From NCBI GenBank assembly GCA_043774925.1, contig JAYVSZ010000048.1, positions 1-64,000 of the forward strand: a stretch of 64,000 nucleotides of DNA. The letters run 5' to 3'. This document shows positions 15,088 through 24,968 of this stretch, piece after piece. Origin of the DNA: JAYVSZ01 sp043774925 (GTDB lineage: Bacteria; Pseudomonadota; Gammaproteobacteria; Burkholderiales; Methylophilaceae). Position 1 is the stretch's first letter; each line of letters begins with the position of its first letter. The position numbers and the translations under genes were made by a program. The notes below the pieces were generated by a model, which saw only the letters and a list, made by a program, of their open reading frames with translations, was not told where the DNA came from and did not search any database.

Positions 15088-15870
15088 ATGTTTAAATCTA
15101 AAATTTTAAATGTACATGCAATTATTTTAATTGTAGGACTTTTGCTTGTAAGCTTATATTTTATGCCTAATGCCAATGCCGCCAGCAATGAGGCTGGCGC
15201 GAGTGCGGACGGCGGTAAGCGCATTGTTAAATGGGTTGATAGTAGCGGTGCGACGCATTACGGCGACAAATTACCCTCACAAGAAGCCGGCCGCAATAAT
15301 ACTGAGATGAATACGCAAGGCGTTGTGGTAAAACGCAATGTTAAAACCGACACCACGGTTGAGCAAGTAAACCAAGACAAGCTTGCGTCACAACGTAAAG
15401 ACAATATCCTGTTAGCCTCTTATACCAATGCAGATGAAATTGATTTGGCGCGTGACCGCAATTTGCAAATGGACCAAGCCGCCCTGCAAGCGCTCACCGC
15501 GCAAAAAGAAAACGTCTCTGGCAGATTAGCGCGCAACCAAAAAACTGCAGATAGTTTTAACCAAGGCAAAAAACCATTACCTGCATACTTGAACGACGAG
15601 TTGAAGCTGGCTAAGTCAGAATCCAACAAGGTAGACAAGCAAATTGCAGAGCGCAAACTAAGCATGGATGCCACGCGCAAACGTTATGCAGAGGAAAAAG
15701 CGCGCTTTATCGCGTTAAAACAAGCCAGCACACCCGAAGCAAGCGCAATGACAGCCGCGCCAGCAGAAACGACAAAAACAAATACGACACCAAATACCGC
15801 AACCAGTTTGCCAGCTACAAAACTTCAGTCAACCAAAACCATCGCACCGCAGACTGCTGCTAAAAAATAA
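15088..15870 (+). CDS. DUF4124 domain envelope protein
   Basis: A protein of about 260 aa with an N-terminal hydrophobic segment (I-I-L-I-V-G-L-L-L-V-S) ending in A-N-A-A, probably a signal peptide or anchor. The DUF4124 block I-V-K-W-V-D-S-S-G-A-T-H-Y-G-D-K-L-P follows at about residue 50. The middle is helical and coiled-coil-like, rich in K, Q and D (D-R-N-L-Q-M-D-Q-A-A-L-Q-A-L). The tail is Thr/Pro/Ala-rich and low in complexity. The function is unknown. Alternative starts are ATG 15073 and GTG 15064, both overlapping the pyrE end; ATG 15088 is the first after the pyrE stop. Confidence 0.7.
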   Translation: MFKSKILNVHAIILIVGLLLVSLYFMPNANAASNEAGASADGGKRIVKWVDSSGATHYGDKLPSQEAGRNNTEMNTQGVVVKRNVKTDTTVEQVNQDKLASQRKDNILLASYTNADEIDLARDRNLQMDQAALQALTAQKENVSGRLARNQKTADSFNQGKKPLPAYLNDELKLAKSESNKVDKQIAERKLSMDATRKRYAEEKARFIALKQASTPEASAMTAAPAETTKTNTTPNTATSLPATKLQSTKTIAPQTAAKK

Positions 15871-15896
15871 GCCCTAGTTTTAAGCCCGAAATAAGT

Positions 15897-17420
15897 TTAG
15901 GCGCTTAGTTTTTTCTTTAAAATTTCATTCACTTGCATAGGGTTGGCCTTGCCTTTTGAGGCTTTCATGGCTTGACCCACTAGCGCATTAAACGCCTTTT
16001 CTTTACCTGCTTTAAACTCTTCTACCATGGCGGGGTTGGCTGTTAGCACTTCATCAATAATCGCTTCAATTGCGCCGCTGTCAGAGACTTGTTTTAAGCC
16101 TCTTTCTTCAATTATTTTGTCTGCCAAAGTTTCATCATGATCTGGATGGAAACTCTGTTGCCATTTTTCGTTGAGATTTCTGATAACTGCCACATGCAGC
16201 CCCACTTTTTCGCACATTCTTGCAAAAACTTCTTTTGCAATTTTCCCTGAAATCGTTCCATCTACAACTCTAGAAATTAGTCTTGCGAGCTGTGAGGGAG
16301 TGATTGGCGGCAGGCTCAGAAATTCTGAATTCCTGTTCATATAGTTTGCAATGTCACCCATTACCCAGTTCGCAACTAATTTTGATTCGCCATTCAAAAT
16401 TTTAACCGTTTCCTCATAGTAACTAGCCATCATACGAGAAGCTGTCAAGGCAGAGGCATCATAAGTACTCAGGTCATACTGCGCCTCAAACCTTACTTTT
16501 ATGACTTCTTGCAATTCTGGCAATTCTGCACGTACTTTGGTTTTATCTGCTTCCGTCACTTCTAATGGCAACAAATCTGGGTCGGGGAAGTAGCGGTAAT
16601 CGTTGGCTTCTTCCTTGCTGCGCATCGCGCGCGTTTCGCCCGTATCGGGGTTAAACAGCACGGTCGCTTGTTGAATTTTGCCGCCGTCTTCCAGCGTTTC
16701 TATTTGCCAGCGTGTTTCATACTCAATCGCTTGCGTCATAAATTTGAATGAATTGAGATTCTTAATCTCGCGCCGCGTGCCCAGTTTATCGCTACCTTTT
16801 GGGCGCACGGAAACATTCACATCGCACCTAAAACTACCTTCTTGCATATTGCCATCGCAGATGTCAATCCACTGCACCAGCTCGTGCAGTTTTTTGGCGT
16901 AAGCCACCGCTTCAGCCGCGCTACGCATATCGGGTTCGGTGACAATCTCGAGCAAGGGCGTGCCGGCGCGGTTTAAATCAATGCCACTCATGCCCTCCAC
17001 AACGCCGTGGCTTGACTTACCTGCATCTTCTTCTAAGTGCGCGCGGGTGATATTAATCACTTTTTCGTAAGCTTCCGCATTTTTGCTGGCAGGCACTTGA
17101 ATTGTCACTTTGCCTTTGCCAACAACGGGCAATTCAAACTGGCTGATTTGATAGCCTTTGGGCAAATCTGGGTAAAAATAATTTTTACGCGCAAACACGC
17201 TTCTAGGCGCGATTTCTGCATCAATCGCCAAGCCAAATTTAATGGCACAATGCACGGCTTCTTTATTCAGCACAGGCAACACACCTGGCAAAGCAATGCT
17301 CACCTCACAGGCTTGTGTATTGGGTTCTGCGCCATATTGTGTGGATGCACCACTAAATATTTTAGTTTTTGTTTTAAGCTGGGTATGCGTTTCCAGCCCA
17401 ATAACGACTTCCCACTCCAT
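15897..17420 (-). CDS. gatB: Aspartyl/glutamyl-tRNA(Asn/Gln) amidotransferase subunit B
   Basis: GatB is the kinase and tRNA-binding subunit that activates misacylated Glu-tRNA(Gln) or Asp-tRNA(Asn). The 507-aa chain begins M-E-W-E-V-V-I-G-L-E-T-H-T-Q-L and has D-L-P-K-G-Y-Q-I-S-Q and the GatB/YqeY C-terminal domain (K-A-F-N-A-L-V-G-Q-A-M-K-A-S-K-G). Its start codon overlaps the gatA stop by one base, giving a tightly coupled gatC-gatA-gatB operon. Confidence 0.96.
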   Translation of the reverse strand: MEWEVVIGLETHTQLKTKTKIFSGASTQYGAEPNTQACEVSIALPGVLPVLNKEAVHCAIKFGLAIDAEIAPRSVFARKNYFYPDLPKGYQISQFELPVVGKGKVTIQVPASKNAEAYEKVINITRAHLEEDAGKSSHGVVEGMSGIDLNRAGTPLLEIVTEPDMRSAAEAVAYAKKLHELVQWIDICDGNMQEGSFRCDVNVSVRPKGSDKLGTRREIKNLNSFKFMTQAIEYETRWQIETLEDGGKIQQATVLFNPDTGETRAMRSKEEANDYRYFPDPDLLPLEVTEADKTKVRAELPELQEVIKVRFEAQYDLSTYDASALTASRMMASYYEETVKILNGESKLVANWVMGDIANYMNRNSEFLSLPPITPSQLARLISRVVDGTISGKIAKEVFARMCEKVGLHVAVIRNLNEKWQQSFHPDHDETLADKIIEERGLKQVSDSGAIEAIIDEVLTANPAMVEEFKAGKEKAFNALVGQAMKASKGKANPMQVNEILKKKLSA

Positions 17421-18874
17421 TATGCTAAGCCCTCAGGTACTTTTGTGTGCCAATCCGTCACTTGTTGATACGCGTGGCCGACATTCAACATGCGCGCCTC
17501 ATCAAAATAATTGCCGATAATTTGCAGGCCGACTGGAAGACCGTTACTAAAGCCCGCTGGAATGCTCATGCCTGGCAAGCCCGCCAAATTGGTGGCGATG
17601 GTATAAATATCCTGCAAATACATGGCGACTGGATCATCGGCTTTTTCGCCCACTTTAAACGCGGTGGAAGGCGCAGTTGGCCCCATGATGATGTCGCACT
17701 TTTTAAATGCCTCGGTAAAATCTTGTGCGATTAGGCGGCGAATTTGCTGCGCTTTTAAATAATAAGCATCGTAATAACCCGCGCTCAGCACATAGGTACC
17801 AATCAAAATGCGGCGCTTCACCTCTGCGCCAAAGCCTTCGGCACGGCTTTTCATGTACATATCGTTTAAATCGCCATATTCCCCAGCGCGATGCCCATAA
17901 CGCACGCCGTCATAACGTGAAAGATTACTTGAAGCCTCGGCCGGCGCGAGCACGTAATAAACGGGAATGGAAAGTTGCGTGTTGGGTAAAGAAATATCGA
18001 TAATTTCTGCGCCGAGCTTTTTATATTCCGCAATGGCTGCCTGCACAACCGCTCCCACATTGGCTTCCAGCCCATCGGCAAAGTACTCTTTTGGTAAGCC
18101 AATTTTCAAACCCGCCAAAGGTTTAGCCAAATCCCGCGCGTAATCTTCTTTTGGGTGATTCAAACTGGTGGAATCGCGCTCGTCAAAACCCGCCATCACG
18201 TTCATCATCAAGGCGCAATCTTCCGCACTTTTCGCCATTGGGCCAGCTTGATCCAAGCTAGATGCAAAGGCAATCATGCCATAACGCGAGACCAAGCCAT
18301 ACGTCGGTTTTAAACCTGTAAAACCGCATAAACTGGCGGGCTGACGAATGGAGCCGCCAGTATCCGTGCCCGTTGCAGCTGCGCACAAGCGCGCTGAAAC
18401 CGCCGCCGCAGAGCCGCCACTACTGCCTCCTGGCACACGAGTGAAATCCCAAGGATTTTTAACACCGCCAAAATAGCTGGTTTCGTTAGATGAACCCATG
18501 GCGAATTCATCCATATTGGTTTTGCCTAAATTCACCGCGCCCACATTATCAAATTGAGAAATGACATGCGCGTCATAAGGCGCGACAAAATTAGCAAGCA
18601 TTTTAGAGCCGCAGGTAGTTTGCCAACCCTTCGCGCAAAAAATGTCTTTTTGCGCAAAAGGAATGCCTGTTAATGGCGCTGCAGTGCCAGCTGCAATGCG
18701 GCTGTCAGCCGTTTTAGCCTGTGCCAAAGTTCTCGCCTCATCTAAGGCAATGTAAGCGTTAATTTCAGGGTTAAATTTGCGAATACGATTTAGAAACGCT
18801 TGCGTCAATTCAACACTAGAAATTTCCTTAGCTTGGAGCATCGCACCAAGTTGTTTTAGGCTGCTATTAATCAT
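17420..18874 (-). CDS. gatA: Aspartyl/glutamyl-tRNA amidotransferase subunit A
   Basis: GatA is the amidase-signature subunit that releases ammonia from Gln. In its 484 aa the Ser-cisSer-Lys triad is visible: Lys in I-P-F-A-Q-K-D-I-F, cis-Ser and nucleophile Ser in P-G-G-S-S-G-G-S-A-A-A-V and T-D-T-G-G-S-I-R-Q-P. The length is normal. It is the middle gene of gatCAB, overlapping both neighbours by one base. Confidence 0.96.
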   Translation of the reverse strand: MINSSLKQLGAMLQAKEISSVELTQAFLNRIRKFNPEINAYIALDEARTLAQAKTADSRIAAGTAAPLTGIPFAQKDIFCAKGWQTTCGSKMLANFVAPYDAHVISQFDNVGAVNLGKTNMDEFAMGSSNETSYFGGVKNPWDFTRVPGGSSGGSAAAVSARLCAAATGTDTGGSIRQPASLCGFTGLKPTYGLVSRYGMIAFASSLDQAGPMAKSAEDCALMMNVMAGFDERDSTSLNHPKEDYARDLAKPLAGLKIGLPKEYFADGLEANVGAVVQAAIAEYKKLGAEIIDISLPNTQLSIPVYYVLAPAEASSNLSRYDGVRYGHRAGEYGDLNDMYMKSRAEGFGAEVKRRILIGTYVLSAGYYDAYYLKAQQIRRLIAQDFTEAFKKCDIIMGPTAPSTAFKVGEKADDPVAMYLQDIYTIATNLAGLPGMSIPAGFSNGLPVGLQIIGNYFDEARMLNVGHAYQQVTDWHTKVPEGLA

Positions 18875-19188
18875 TATTCAATGACTTTTGGGACGAGATA
18901 TAAGCCATCTGCAACCGCCTGCTCTGTCGAGCCATTGCCGAGCATTGGCGCATTTTTTTGAAAAGCTTCGCGCATATTCGTCTTGGTCACTACGTCCTCG
19001 CGCAGGCGCTGCACCACATCTTGCGAGTGCGACATTGGCACAATACCTGTGGTATCCACCGATTGCATTTGCTCGATTAAACCTAAAATGCCAGCCAGTT
19101 TTGTAAGCGTGGATTCCGCTTCCGCATCGCTTACATCGATGCGCGCAAGATGCGCTATGCGCTTAATATCGCTAATGTTGAGTGCCAT
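18874..19188 (-). CDS. gatC: Aspartyl/glutamyl-tRNA amidotransferase subunit C
   Basis: The small 104-aa subunit that ties GatA to GatB. The N-terminal helix I-K-R-I-A-H-L-A-R-I-D-V and the Gly/Pro segment G-I-V-P-M-S-H-S-Q-D-V are typical; the end Y-L-V-P-K-V-I-E is the classic GatC tail. It is the first gene of the operon, divergent from mreB across 150 bp. That gap holds both promoters; a TATTAT at 19256-19261 could be the mreB -10. Confidence 0.95.
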   Translation of the reverse strand: MALNISDIKRIAHLARIDVSDAEAESTLTKLAGILGLIEQMQSVDTTGIVPMSHSQDVVQRLREDVVTKTNMREAFQKNAPMLGNGSTEQAVADGLYLVPKVIE

Positions 19189-19338
19189 GACGAGTTTTTA
19201 ATAGTTTCTTTGTAACAATGTGTAAATGCGGCTTAATTTTAGCCTGAATATACGTTATTATACCCTGATTTAGCGCGTGCCTTAAGTCTCACAAAGACGA
19301 GAGTGACGCTAGTTTTAGCAAAGCACAGGAAAAACAAT

Positions 19339-20382
19339 ATGTTTGGTTCATTAAGTAGCTATTTTTCAAATGATTTAGCCATCGATTTAGGCACTGCAAA
19401 TACCTTAATTTACGCGCGCGGTAGAGGCATCGTTTTGGATGAGCCTTCAGTCGTCGCAATTCGTTTGGAAGGCGGTCCAAACGGCAAAAAAGTATTACTG
19501 GCCGTAGGCACCGATGCCAAAGGCATGCTGGGGCGCGCGCCCGCTAACATCCAAGCGATTCGCCCAATGAAAGATGGCGTGATTGCTGATTTTACCGTAA
19601 CCGAGCAAATGCTCAAATTCTTCATCCGCAAGGTACACGAATCACGCTGGTTTTCACCTAGTCCACGCATCATTATTTGCGTGCCGTTTGGCTCAACGCA
19701 AGTAGAGCGCCGCGCGATTAAAGAATCTGCCGAGCGCGCTGGTGCCAAACAAGTATTTTTGATTGAAGAGCCGATGGCGGCCGCGATTGGCGCGGATATG
19801 CCCGTGGCAGAAGCTACAGGCAGCATGGTGGTGGATATTGGCGGCGGCACAACGGAAGTAGGCGTTATTTCGCTAGGCGGCATTGTTTACGCTAAATCTG
19901 AACGCGTGGGCGGCGATAAATTTGACCAGGCCATTATCGACTACATTCGCCGCAATTACGGCATGCAAATATCTGAGCCAACTGCCGAAGCGATTAAAAA
20001 GAAAATAGGTTCTGCATTCCCAGGCTCTGAAGTATTAGAAATGGAAGTGACAGGTCGCAACTTGGCAGAAGGCTTGCCGCGCAAATTTACAATTTCTAGC
20101 AACGAGATTTTAGAAGCACTTACCGAGCCGCTCAATGCGATTGTAGGCGCGGTGAAATCTGCACTAGAACAAACGCCGCCAGAATTGGGCGCCGATATTG
20201 CTGAAAAAGGCATGGTGCTCACAGGCGGTGGCGCCTTGCTGCGTGATTTGGACAGATTGCTCATGGAAGAAACTGGCTTGCCTGTGATTGTCGCAGAAGA
20301 CCCACTCACCTGCGTGGCGCGAGGCTGTGGGCGCGCGCTGGAAGAAATGGATAAGCTTGGCAACGTGTTTGCGAATGAATAA
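19339..20382 (+). CDS. mreB: Rod shape-determining protein MreB
   Basis: An actin-like filament protein that directs the elongasome along the inner membrane. Its 347 aa carry the phosphate 1 loop AIDLGTANTLIY, phosphate 2 VVDIGGGTTEVGV and the adenosine motif VLTGGGALLRDL. The N terminus M-F-G-S-L-S-S-Y-F-S contains the short amphipathic membrane-binding segment. The ATG at 19339 has AGGA 9 nt upstream; an in-frame codon at 19303 would add 12 non-conserved residues. It is the first gene of mreBCD-mrdA-rodA. Confidence 0.97.
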   Translation: MFGSLSSYFSNDLAIDLGTANTLIYARGRGIVLDEPSVVAIRLEGGPNGKKVLLAVGTDAKGMLGRAPANIQAIRPMKDGVIADFTVTEQMLKFFIRKVHESRWFSPSPRIIICVPFGSTQVERRAIKESAERAGAKQVFLIEEPMAAAIGADMPVAEATGSMVVDIGGGTTEVGVISLGGIVYAKSERVGGDKFDQAIIDYIRRNYGMQISEPTAEAIKKKIGSAFPGSEVLEMEVTGRNLAEGLPRKFTISSNEILEALTEPLNAIVGAVKSALEQTPPELGADIAEKGMVLTGGGALLRDLDRLLMEETGLPVIVAEDPLTCVARGCGRALEEMDKLGNVFANE

Positions 20383-20417
20383 AACGCGCTCTTACAATTT
20401 AAATCTACTGCGTTGGC

Positions 20418-21377
20418 ATGCTTAAGGGCGTTCATCAAAAACTAGACCCCCAACAAACTCCTGCTTTTTTCGTCCGCGGTGCAAGCGTATTCTCGCGCAT
20501 GGTATTTTTTTGCGCACTGTCAATTATTATCATGGCGATGGATGCGCGCCTAAACTACCTCTCTCAAGTGCGCCAAGCCTTTATTGGCGCGCTACATCCC
20601 TTCGAAATGGCGGCGAATGCGCCAAGTGAATGGTATCGCGATATCAAAAAATACTTTTCTGCGCACAATGCCTTGGTGCAAGAAAACTACGTGCTAAAAC
20701 AACAAGCCTTTGAACACCAAGTCATGTTGCAACGCCTAAGCACCATTCAAGCAGAAAACATGCATTTACGCAGCCTGCTGAATGGCAATATCCCCATTCA
20801 ACCTAAAGCTATTTTAGGCGAAATTTCGCACACTGGGCGAGATCCGTTCACCAGTGTAGTGGTGGTTAATCGCGGCAGTCAGCATAACATCAAGGCAGGG
20901 CAAGCGGTCGTGGATTCAAAAGGCATCGTTGGGCAAGTGACGCGCGTATTTCCGTTTAGCAGCGAAGTGACGCTTATTACCGATAAGGACCTTTCTATTC
21001 CCATTCAAATCGAGCGCAACCAATTGCGCGCAATTGCCTTTGGTGAAGGCAATAACACACTCGATATTCCATTTCTACCAACAAATGTCGATATTAAAAT
21101 CGGCGATAAATTGGTTACTTCTGGCATTGATGGCATTTACCCAGCAGGCTTGGCGGTGGCAACTGTGAGCAAAATCCAGCAAAATCCAGAGTCTCCTTTT
21201 GCCAAAATTATTTGTACCCCAATCGCAGAGGTCACCAATCACTTACAGCTTTTGCTATTAGGGCTGCCACAAGAGAAAGAGGCGGAGATTCCGCCTGAAG
21301 CCGCGCCCGCAGACAAAGCGCTGATTGAAAGTAAGGCTACAAATAAATCCAAGGCTAAGCATCGTGCGCCCCGTTAA
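20418..21377 (+). CDS. mreC: Rod shape-determining protein MreC
   Basis: A bitopic inner-membrane scaffold that activates PBP2/RodA. Its 319 aa have an N-terminal transmembrane helix (V-F-F-C-A-L-S-I-I-I-M-A), a coiled-coil segment (about 75-115) and the periplasmic double beta-barrel with G-R-D-P-F-T-S-V-V-V-V-N-R-G and V-D-S-K-G-I-V-G-Q-V. The Lys/Ala-rich C-terminal tail (last about 35 residues) is longer than in E. coli. It overlaps mreD by 14 nt. Confidence 0.95.
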   Translation: MLKGVHQKLDPQQTPAFFVRGASVFSRMVFFCALSIIIMAMDARLNYLSQVRQAFIGALHPFEMAANAPSEWYRDIKKYFSAHNALVQENYVLKQQAFEHQVMLQRLSTIQAENMHLRSLLNGNIPIQPKAILGEISHTGRDPFTSVVVVNRGSQHNIKAGQAVVDSKGIVGQVTRVFPFSSEVTLITDKDLSIPIQIERNQLRAIAFGEGNNTLDIPFLPTNVDIKIGDKLVTSGIDGIYPAGLAVATVSKIQQNPESPFAKIICTPIAEVTNHLQLLLLGLPQEKEAEIPPEAAPADKALIESKATNKSKAKHRAPR

Positions 21378-21840
21378 TTTAATTGCAGTCTATTTGTCGC
21401 TTATTGTTGCGCTTTTGTGCCAGCTTTTTCCGTGGGTTGGTCAGGGCGTTATTTTCCGCCCAGATTTCATGTTGGTTGTCCTACTTTACTGGTTATTGCG
21501 CGCACCCAACCTGTGCAATGTAGGCACCGCTTGGCTGATAGGTTTGTTAGTCGATTTAGCAACAGGCAGTTTGCTTGGCCAGCACGCCCTCACATTCACG
21601 CTCACTGCCTATTTTGGTCTGCTTTACCAGCGCAGATTGGTGCTGTTTAACGCTTGGCAACTCGCTGGCTATGTATTTGCGCTATTGGCTTTTGAGCGCA
21701 TCGCGATTTTGCTACTAAAATTATTTGCGGGCAACGACAACCCAGGCTGGCACTACTTTTGGCCGATTCTGACCAGCATGCTGTTATGGCAATGCATGAT
21801 TTTTATTTTTGGGGCTATCACCCGCCCAAAAACCAAGTAG
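21364..21840 (+). CDS. mreD: Rod shape-determining protein MreD
   Basis: An integral membrane protein of about 158 aa with five or so hydrophobic helices. The motif R-P-D-F-M-L-V-V-L-L-Y-W and the loop L-V-D-L-A-T-G-S-L-L-G-Q-H-A are standard for MreD. The start is most likely GTG 21364 inside the end of mreC, giving M-R-P-V-N-L-I-A-V-Y; the longer frame from 21325 would add a charged segment read from mreC. It connects MreC with the PBP2-RodA synthase. Confidence 0.9.
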   Translation: MRPVNLIAVYLSLIVALLCQLFPWVGQGVIFRPDFMLVVLLYWLLRAPNLCNVGTAWLIGLLVDLATGSLLGQHALTFTLTAYFGLLYQRRLVLFNAWQLAGYVFALLAFERIAILLLKLFAGNDNPGWHYFWPILTSMLLWQCMIFIFGAITRPKTK

Positions 21841-21856
21841 GACGTCATTACACAGC

Positions 21857-23821
21857 ATGCGCTCCAGCAACGAACTTAAAAATTACCAGCACGAACAGCA
21901 CGATTTCAAGCTGCGTCTTACTGTGCTTGGCGTGCTAGTGCTCATCGCATTTAGCGTGCTAGCGGCGCGCTTTTATTTTTTGCAAATCAAACGCTACGAT
22001 TATTACCAAACGCTAGCCGAAAATAATCGCATTTCCATTGTGCCCATTACACCGAACCGCGGCTTAATTACCGACCGCAATGGTGTCGTGCTCGCGCACA
22101 ATTTTTTTGTTTATACGCTAGAAATTACACCTTCAAAGGTGGAAAATTTGGATGCCACAATTGCGGAATTAGCTAAGCTGGTTGAGGTGTCTAGCTTTGA
22201 TTTAAAACGTTTTAATAAGCTTAAAGAGCAAAGCCATAACTTCGAAAGCATTCCGCTACGCACGCACTTAAATGAAGTTGAAGCCGCAAAATTTGCAGTT
22301 AATCGCTACCGCTTTCCAGGTGTGGAATTAAAATCACGCTTATTCCGACATTACCCAATGGGCAAACTGGGCGCCCACATGATTGGCTACATTGGCCGCA
22401 TTAACGATAAAGATTTAAATAATTTAGAAGCCGCTGAAACACTTTCCAATTATAAGGGCACCGACCATATTGGCAAAAGTGGCATTGAACAATCTTACGA
22501 AACAGAATTGCATGGCACCACGGGCTTTCAGCAAGTGGAGATAGATGCAGATGGCCAAGCTGTGCGCACGCTTTCTAGCACCGCGCCTACCTCTGGTAAT
22601 AATGTCGTTTTATCCGCTGATATCAAATTACAAGAAATCGCAGAAACAGCTTTTGGTGACCATCGTGGCGCGCTGGTGGCCATTAAACCCGACACAGGTG
22701 AAGTGCTGGCGTTTGTCAGCATGCCCACTTTTGACCCGAATTTGTTTGTGGACGGCATTGATGTGGACAATTGGAAACTCCTTAACGACTCGCTGGATAA
22801 ACCACTTATCAACCGCCCATTGCGTGGCATATACCCGCCTGGCTCCACATTTAAGCCTTTTGTAGCGCTGGCAGGGCTAGAGGCGGGCAAGCGCCATCCG
22901 CCATTTAGCATTAGCGATCCTGGCTACTTCGTTTTGCCCAATAGCGTGCATCAATATCACGATTGGAAACCTGGAGGTCACGGCAGCGTCGATATACGAC
23001 GTGCCATTACCGTTTCGTGCGACACCTTTTTTTATGGCCTAGCCATGGAATTAGGCATAGAAAAACTCACCAACTTTGTGCGCCATTTTGGTTTTGGTTT
23101 AAAAAGCGGCATTGATATTAATGGCGAAATTGCAGGCTTGCTGCCAACGCCAGAATGGAAACAGCGCCGCTATAAGCAGCCGTGGTATATGGGCGAGACG
23201 GTCATTACCGGGATTGGGCAAGGCTACACCTTGGTCACGCCCATGCAACTGGCGCAAGCTACCGCCGTTTTAGCCAACAAAGGCGTGGCCATGCGCCCGC
23301 GCTTGGTCAGCGGCATTACCAACACTCAAACAGGCACCATCAGCGCCATTAAAGGCATCGTTACAGAAAAAATTCCCTTGGATGAAAGTAATCTGGAAAT
23401 CGTTAAATTGGGCATGATTGACGTGACTCTTCCGGGCGGCACAGCGGCCAGCGTGGGCGCGAATGCGGGCTATAGCATTGCCGCCAAAACTGGCACGGCG
23501 CAGGTGATTGGCATGAAGAAAAATGAGAAATATAACGCAAATGCCATCGACGAACGCCACCGCGACCACGCCTTATTCATCGCCTACGCGCCTGCAGAGG
23601 ACCCAAAAATTGCGTTGGCAGTGATTGTAGAAAATGGCGGCCATGGTGGCTCGGCCGCAGGGCCGATTGCACGAAAAGTCATGGATTACTATTTACTTGG
23701 TAAACTACCCCCTGTGGATGTTGCGCTAGATGCTAGCGCAAAAAATGGGGTGAAAGTAATCTCAAAACCTGCGGGAATAGGGGCGCCAACAGAGGCCCCA
23801 GACGAGGATTTGCATGATTAG
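21857..23821 (+). CDS. mrdA: Penicillin-binding protein 2 (elongasome transpeptidase)
   Basis: A class B PBP that cross-links peptidoglycan during elongation. It has one N-terminal transmembrane helix (V-L-V-L-I-A-F-S-V-L-A-A-R-F), the pedestal domain with N-R-G-L-I-T-D-R-N-G, and the transpeptidase motifs S-x-x-K in P-G-S-T-F-K-P-F, S-x-D in V-S-C-D-T-F-F and K-T-G-T-A-Q-V. The 654-aa length is normal. The start is ATG 21857, 17 nt after the mreD stop. It overlaps rodA by 8 nt, so synthesis of the PBP2/RodA pair is coupled. Confidence 0.96.
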   Translation: MRSSNELKNYQHEQHDFKLRLTVLGVLVLIAFSVLAARFYFLQIKRYDYYQTLAENNRISIVPITPNRGLITDRNGVVLAHNFFVYTLEITPSKVENLDATIAELAKLVEVSSFDLKRFNKLKEQSHNFESIPLRTHLNEVEAAKFAVNRYRFPGVELKSRLFRHYPMGKLGAHMIGYIGRINDKDLNNLEAAETLSNYKGTDHIGKSGIEQSYETELHGTTGFQQVEIDADGQAVRTLSSTAPTSGNNVVLSADIKLQEIAETAFGDHRGALVAIKPDTGEVLAFVSMPTFDPNLFVDGIDVDNWKLLNDSLDKPLINRPLRGIYPPGSTFKPFVALAGLEAGKRHPPFSISDPGYFVLPNSVHQYHDWKPGGHGSVDIRRAITVSCDTFFYGLAMELGIEKLTNFVRHFGFGLKSGIDINGEIAGLLPTPEWKQRRYKQPWYMGETVITGIGQGYTLVTPMQLAQATAVLANKGVAMRPRLVSGITNTQTGTISAIKGIVTEKIPLDESNLEIVKLGMIDVTLPGGTAASVGANAGYSIAAKTGTAQVIGMKKNEKYNANAIDERHRDHALFIAYAPAEDPKIALAVIVENGGHGGSAAGPIARKVMDYYLLGKLPPVDVALDASAKNGVKVISKPAGIGAPTEAPDEDLHD

Positions 23822-24911
23822 TCAAATTTTGCAGGGCTTTTTTAAGCATATCGATTCGTTCTTAATGAGTTGTTTGCTATTCACTATGCTGGTCGGCCTA
23901 TTTGTTTTGTATAGCGCCTCGGGGCAAAGTTTCGACCGCATTAGCGCGCAGCTAGTCAACATCGCGGTGGCGCTTGCGGTGATGTGGATTGCCGCAAATA
24001 TATCACCGCAACAACTGGAGCGTATTGCTGTGCCTGTTTACGTACTTGGCGTGGTATTGCTTATCGGCGTTGCACTATTTGGCGACGTCAGCCACGGGGC
24101 GCGCCGTTGGCTGAACTTGGGCTTCACCAAGATTCAGCCTTCTGAAATTATGCGTATCGCCGTTCCGCTCATGCTCGCATGGTTCTTCTCTAAACGTGAG
24201 CGCAGTCATCGCATTACCGATTTTGCGATTGCCGCACTATTATTGCTAATTCCAGTCGCTTTGATTATCAAACAGCCCGACTTAGGCACAGCTTTACTCA
24301 TCAGCGCTTCTGGCTTTTTTGTACTATTTTTAGCTGGGCTAAGCTGGAAATTTTTAATTGGTGGCGCAGTCTCTATTGGTGCACTCATGCCCGTTTTTTG
24401 GTCGATGTTGCACGATTATCAACGCAAGCGCATCGAAATATTAATTGATCCTTCACAAGATCCGCTTGGTGCGGGCTATCACACCATTCAAGCCACGATT
24501 GCCTTGGGCTCAGGCGGATTTACTGGCAAAGGCTGGTTAAATGGCACGCAAGCACAATTAGACTTTTTGCCCGAACGCACCACAGACTTTATTTTCGCGG
24601 TGTTTGGCGAGGAGTTTGGCATGATAGGTAATTTGATGCTACTCACACTATTCAGCTTAATTATTATTCGCGGCATCGTCATTGCTTCGCAAGCCAAAAG
24701 CACTTTCACACGCCTACTGGCGGGCAGCATCACACTCACGTTTTTCACCTACGCGTTTGTGAACGTTGGCATGGTCAGCGGTATCCTACCTGTGGTTGGT
24801 GTGCCACTGCCGCTCATTAGCTATGGCGGTACCTCTATGGTGACGCTACTGCTCGGATTTGGCATTTTAATGAGTATTCAAACACACAAAAAACTGGTCG
24901 CCTCGGGCTAA
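23814..24911 (+). CDS. rodA: Peptidoglycan glycosyltransferase RodA (SEDS family)
   Basis: A multi-spanning SEDS polymerase of 365 aa that extends glycan strands with PBP2. Typical blocks are F-V-L-Y-S-A-S-G, the catalytic-site region R-R-W-L-N-L-G-F-T-K-I-Q-P-S-E-I, K-Q-P-D-L-G-T-A and the C-terminal P-L-P-L-I-S-Y-G-G-T-S. About ten transmembrane helices are apparent. It is the last of the tightly packed mre-mrd genes before a 57-nt gap to rlpA. Confidence 0.96.
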   Translation: MISQILQGFFKHIDSFLMSCLLFTMLVGLFVLYSASGQSFDRISAQLVNIAVALAVMWIAANISPQQLERIAVPVYVLGVVLLIGVALFGDVSHGARRWLNLGFTKIQPSEIMRIAVPLMLAWFFSKRERSHRITDFAIAALLLLIPVALIIKQPDLGTALLISASGFFVLFLAGLSWKFLIGGAVSIGALMPVFWSMLHDYQRKRIEILIDPSQDPLGAGYHTIQATIALGSGGFTGKGWLNGTQAQLDFLPERTTDFIFAVFGEEFGMIGNLMLLTLFSLIIIRGIVIASQAKSTFTRLLAGSITLTFFTYAFVNVGMVSGILPVVGVPLPLISYGGTSMVTLLLGFGILMSIQTHKKLVASG

Positions 24912-24968
24912 TGAACTCACAGATAGGCGATGTAACCGCTTAATGAAGTAAAAGGAATCAATAACCCT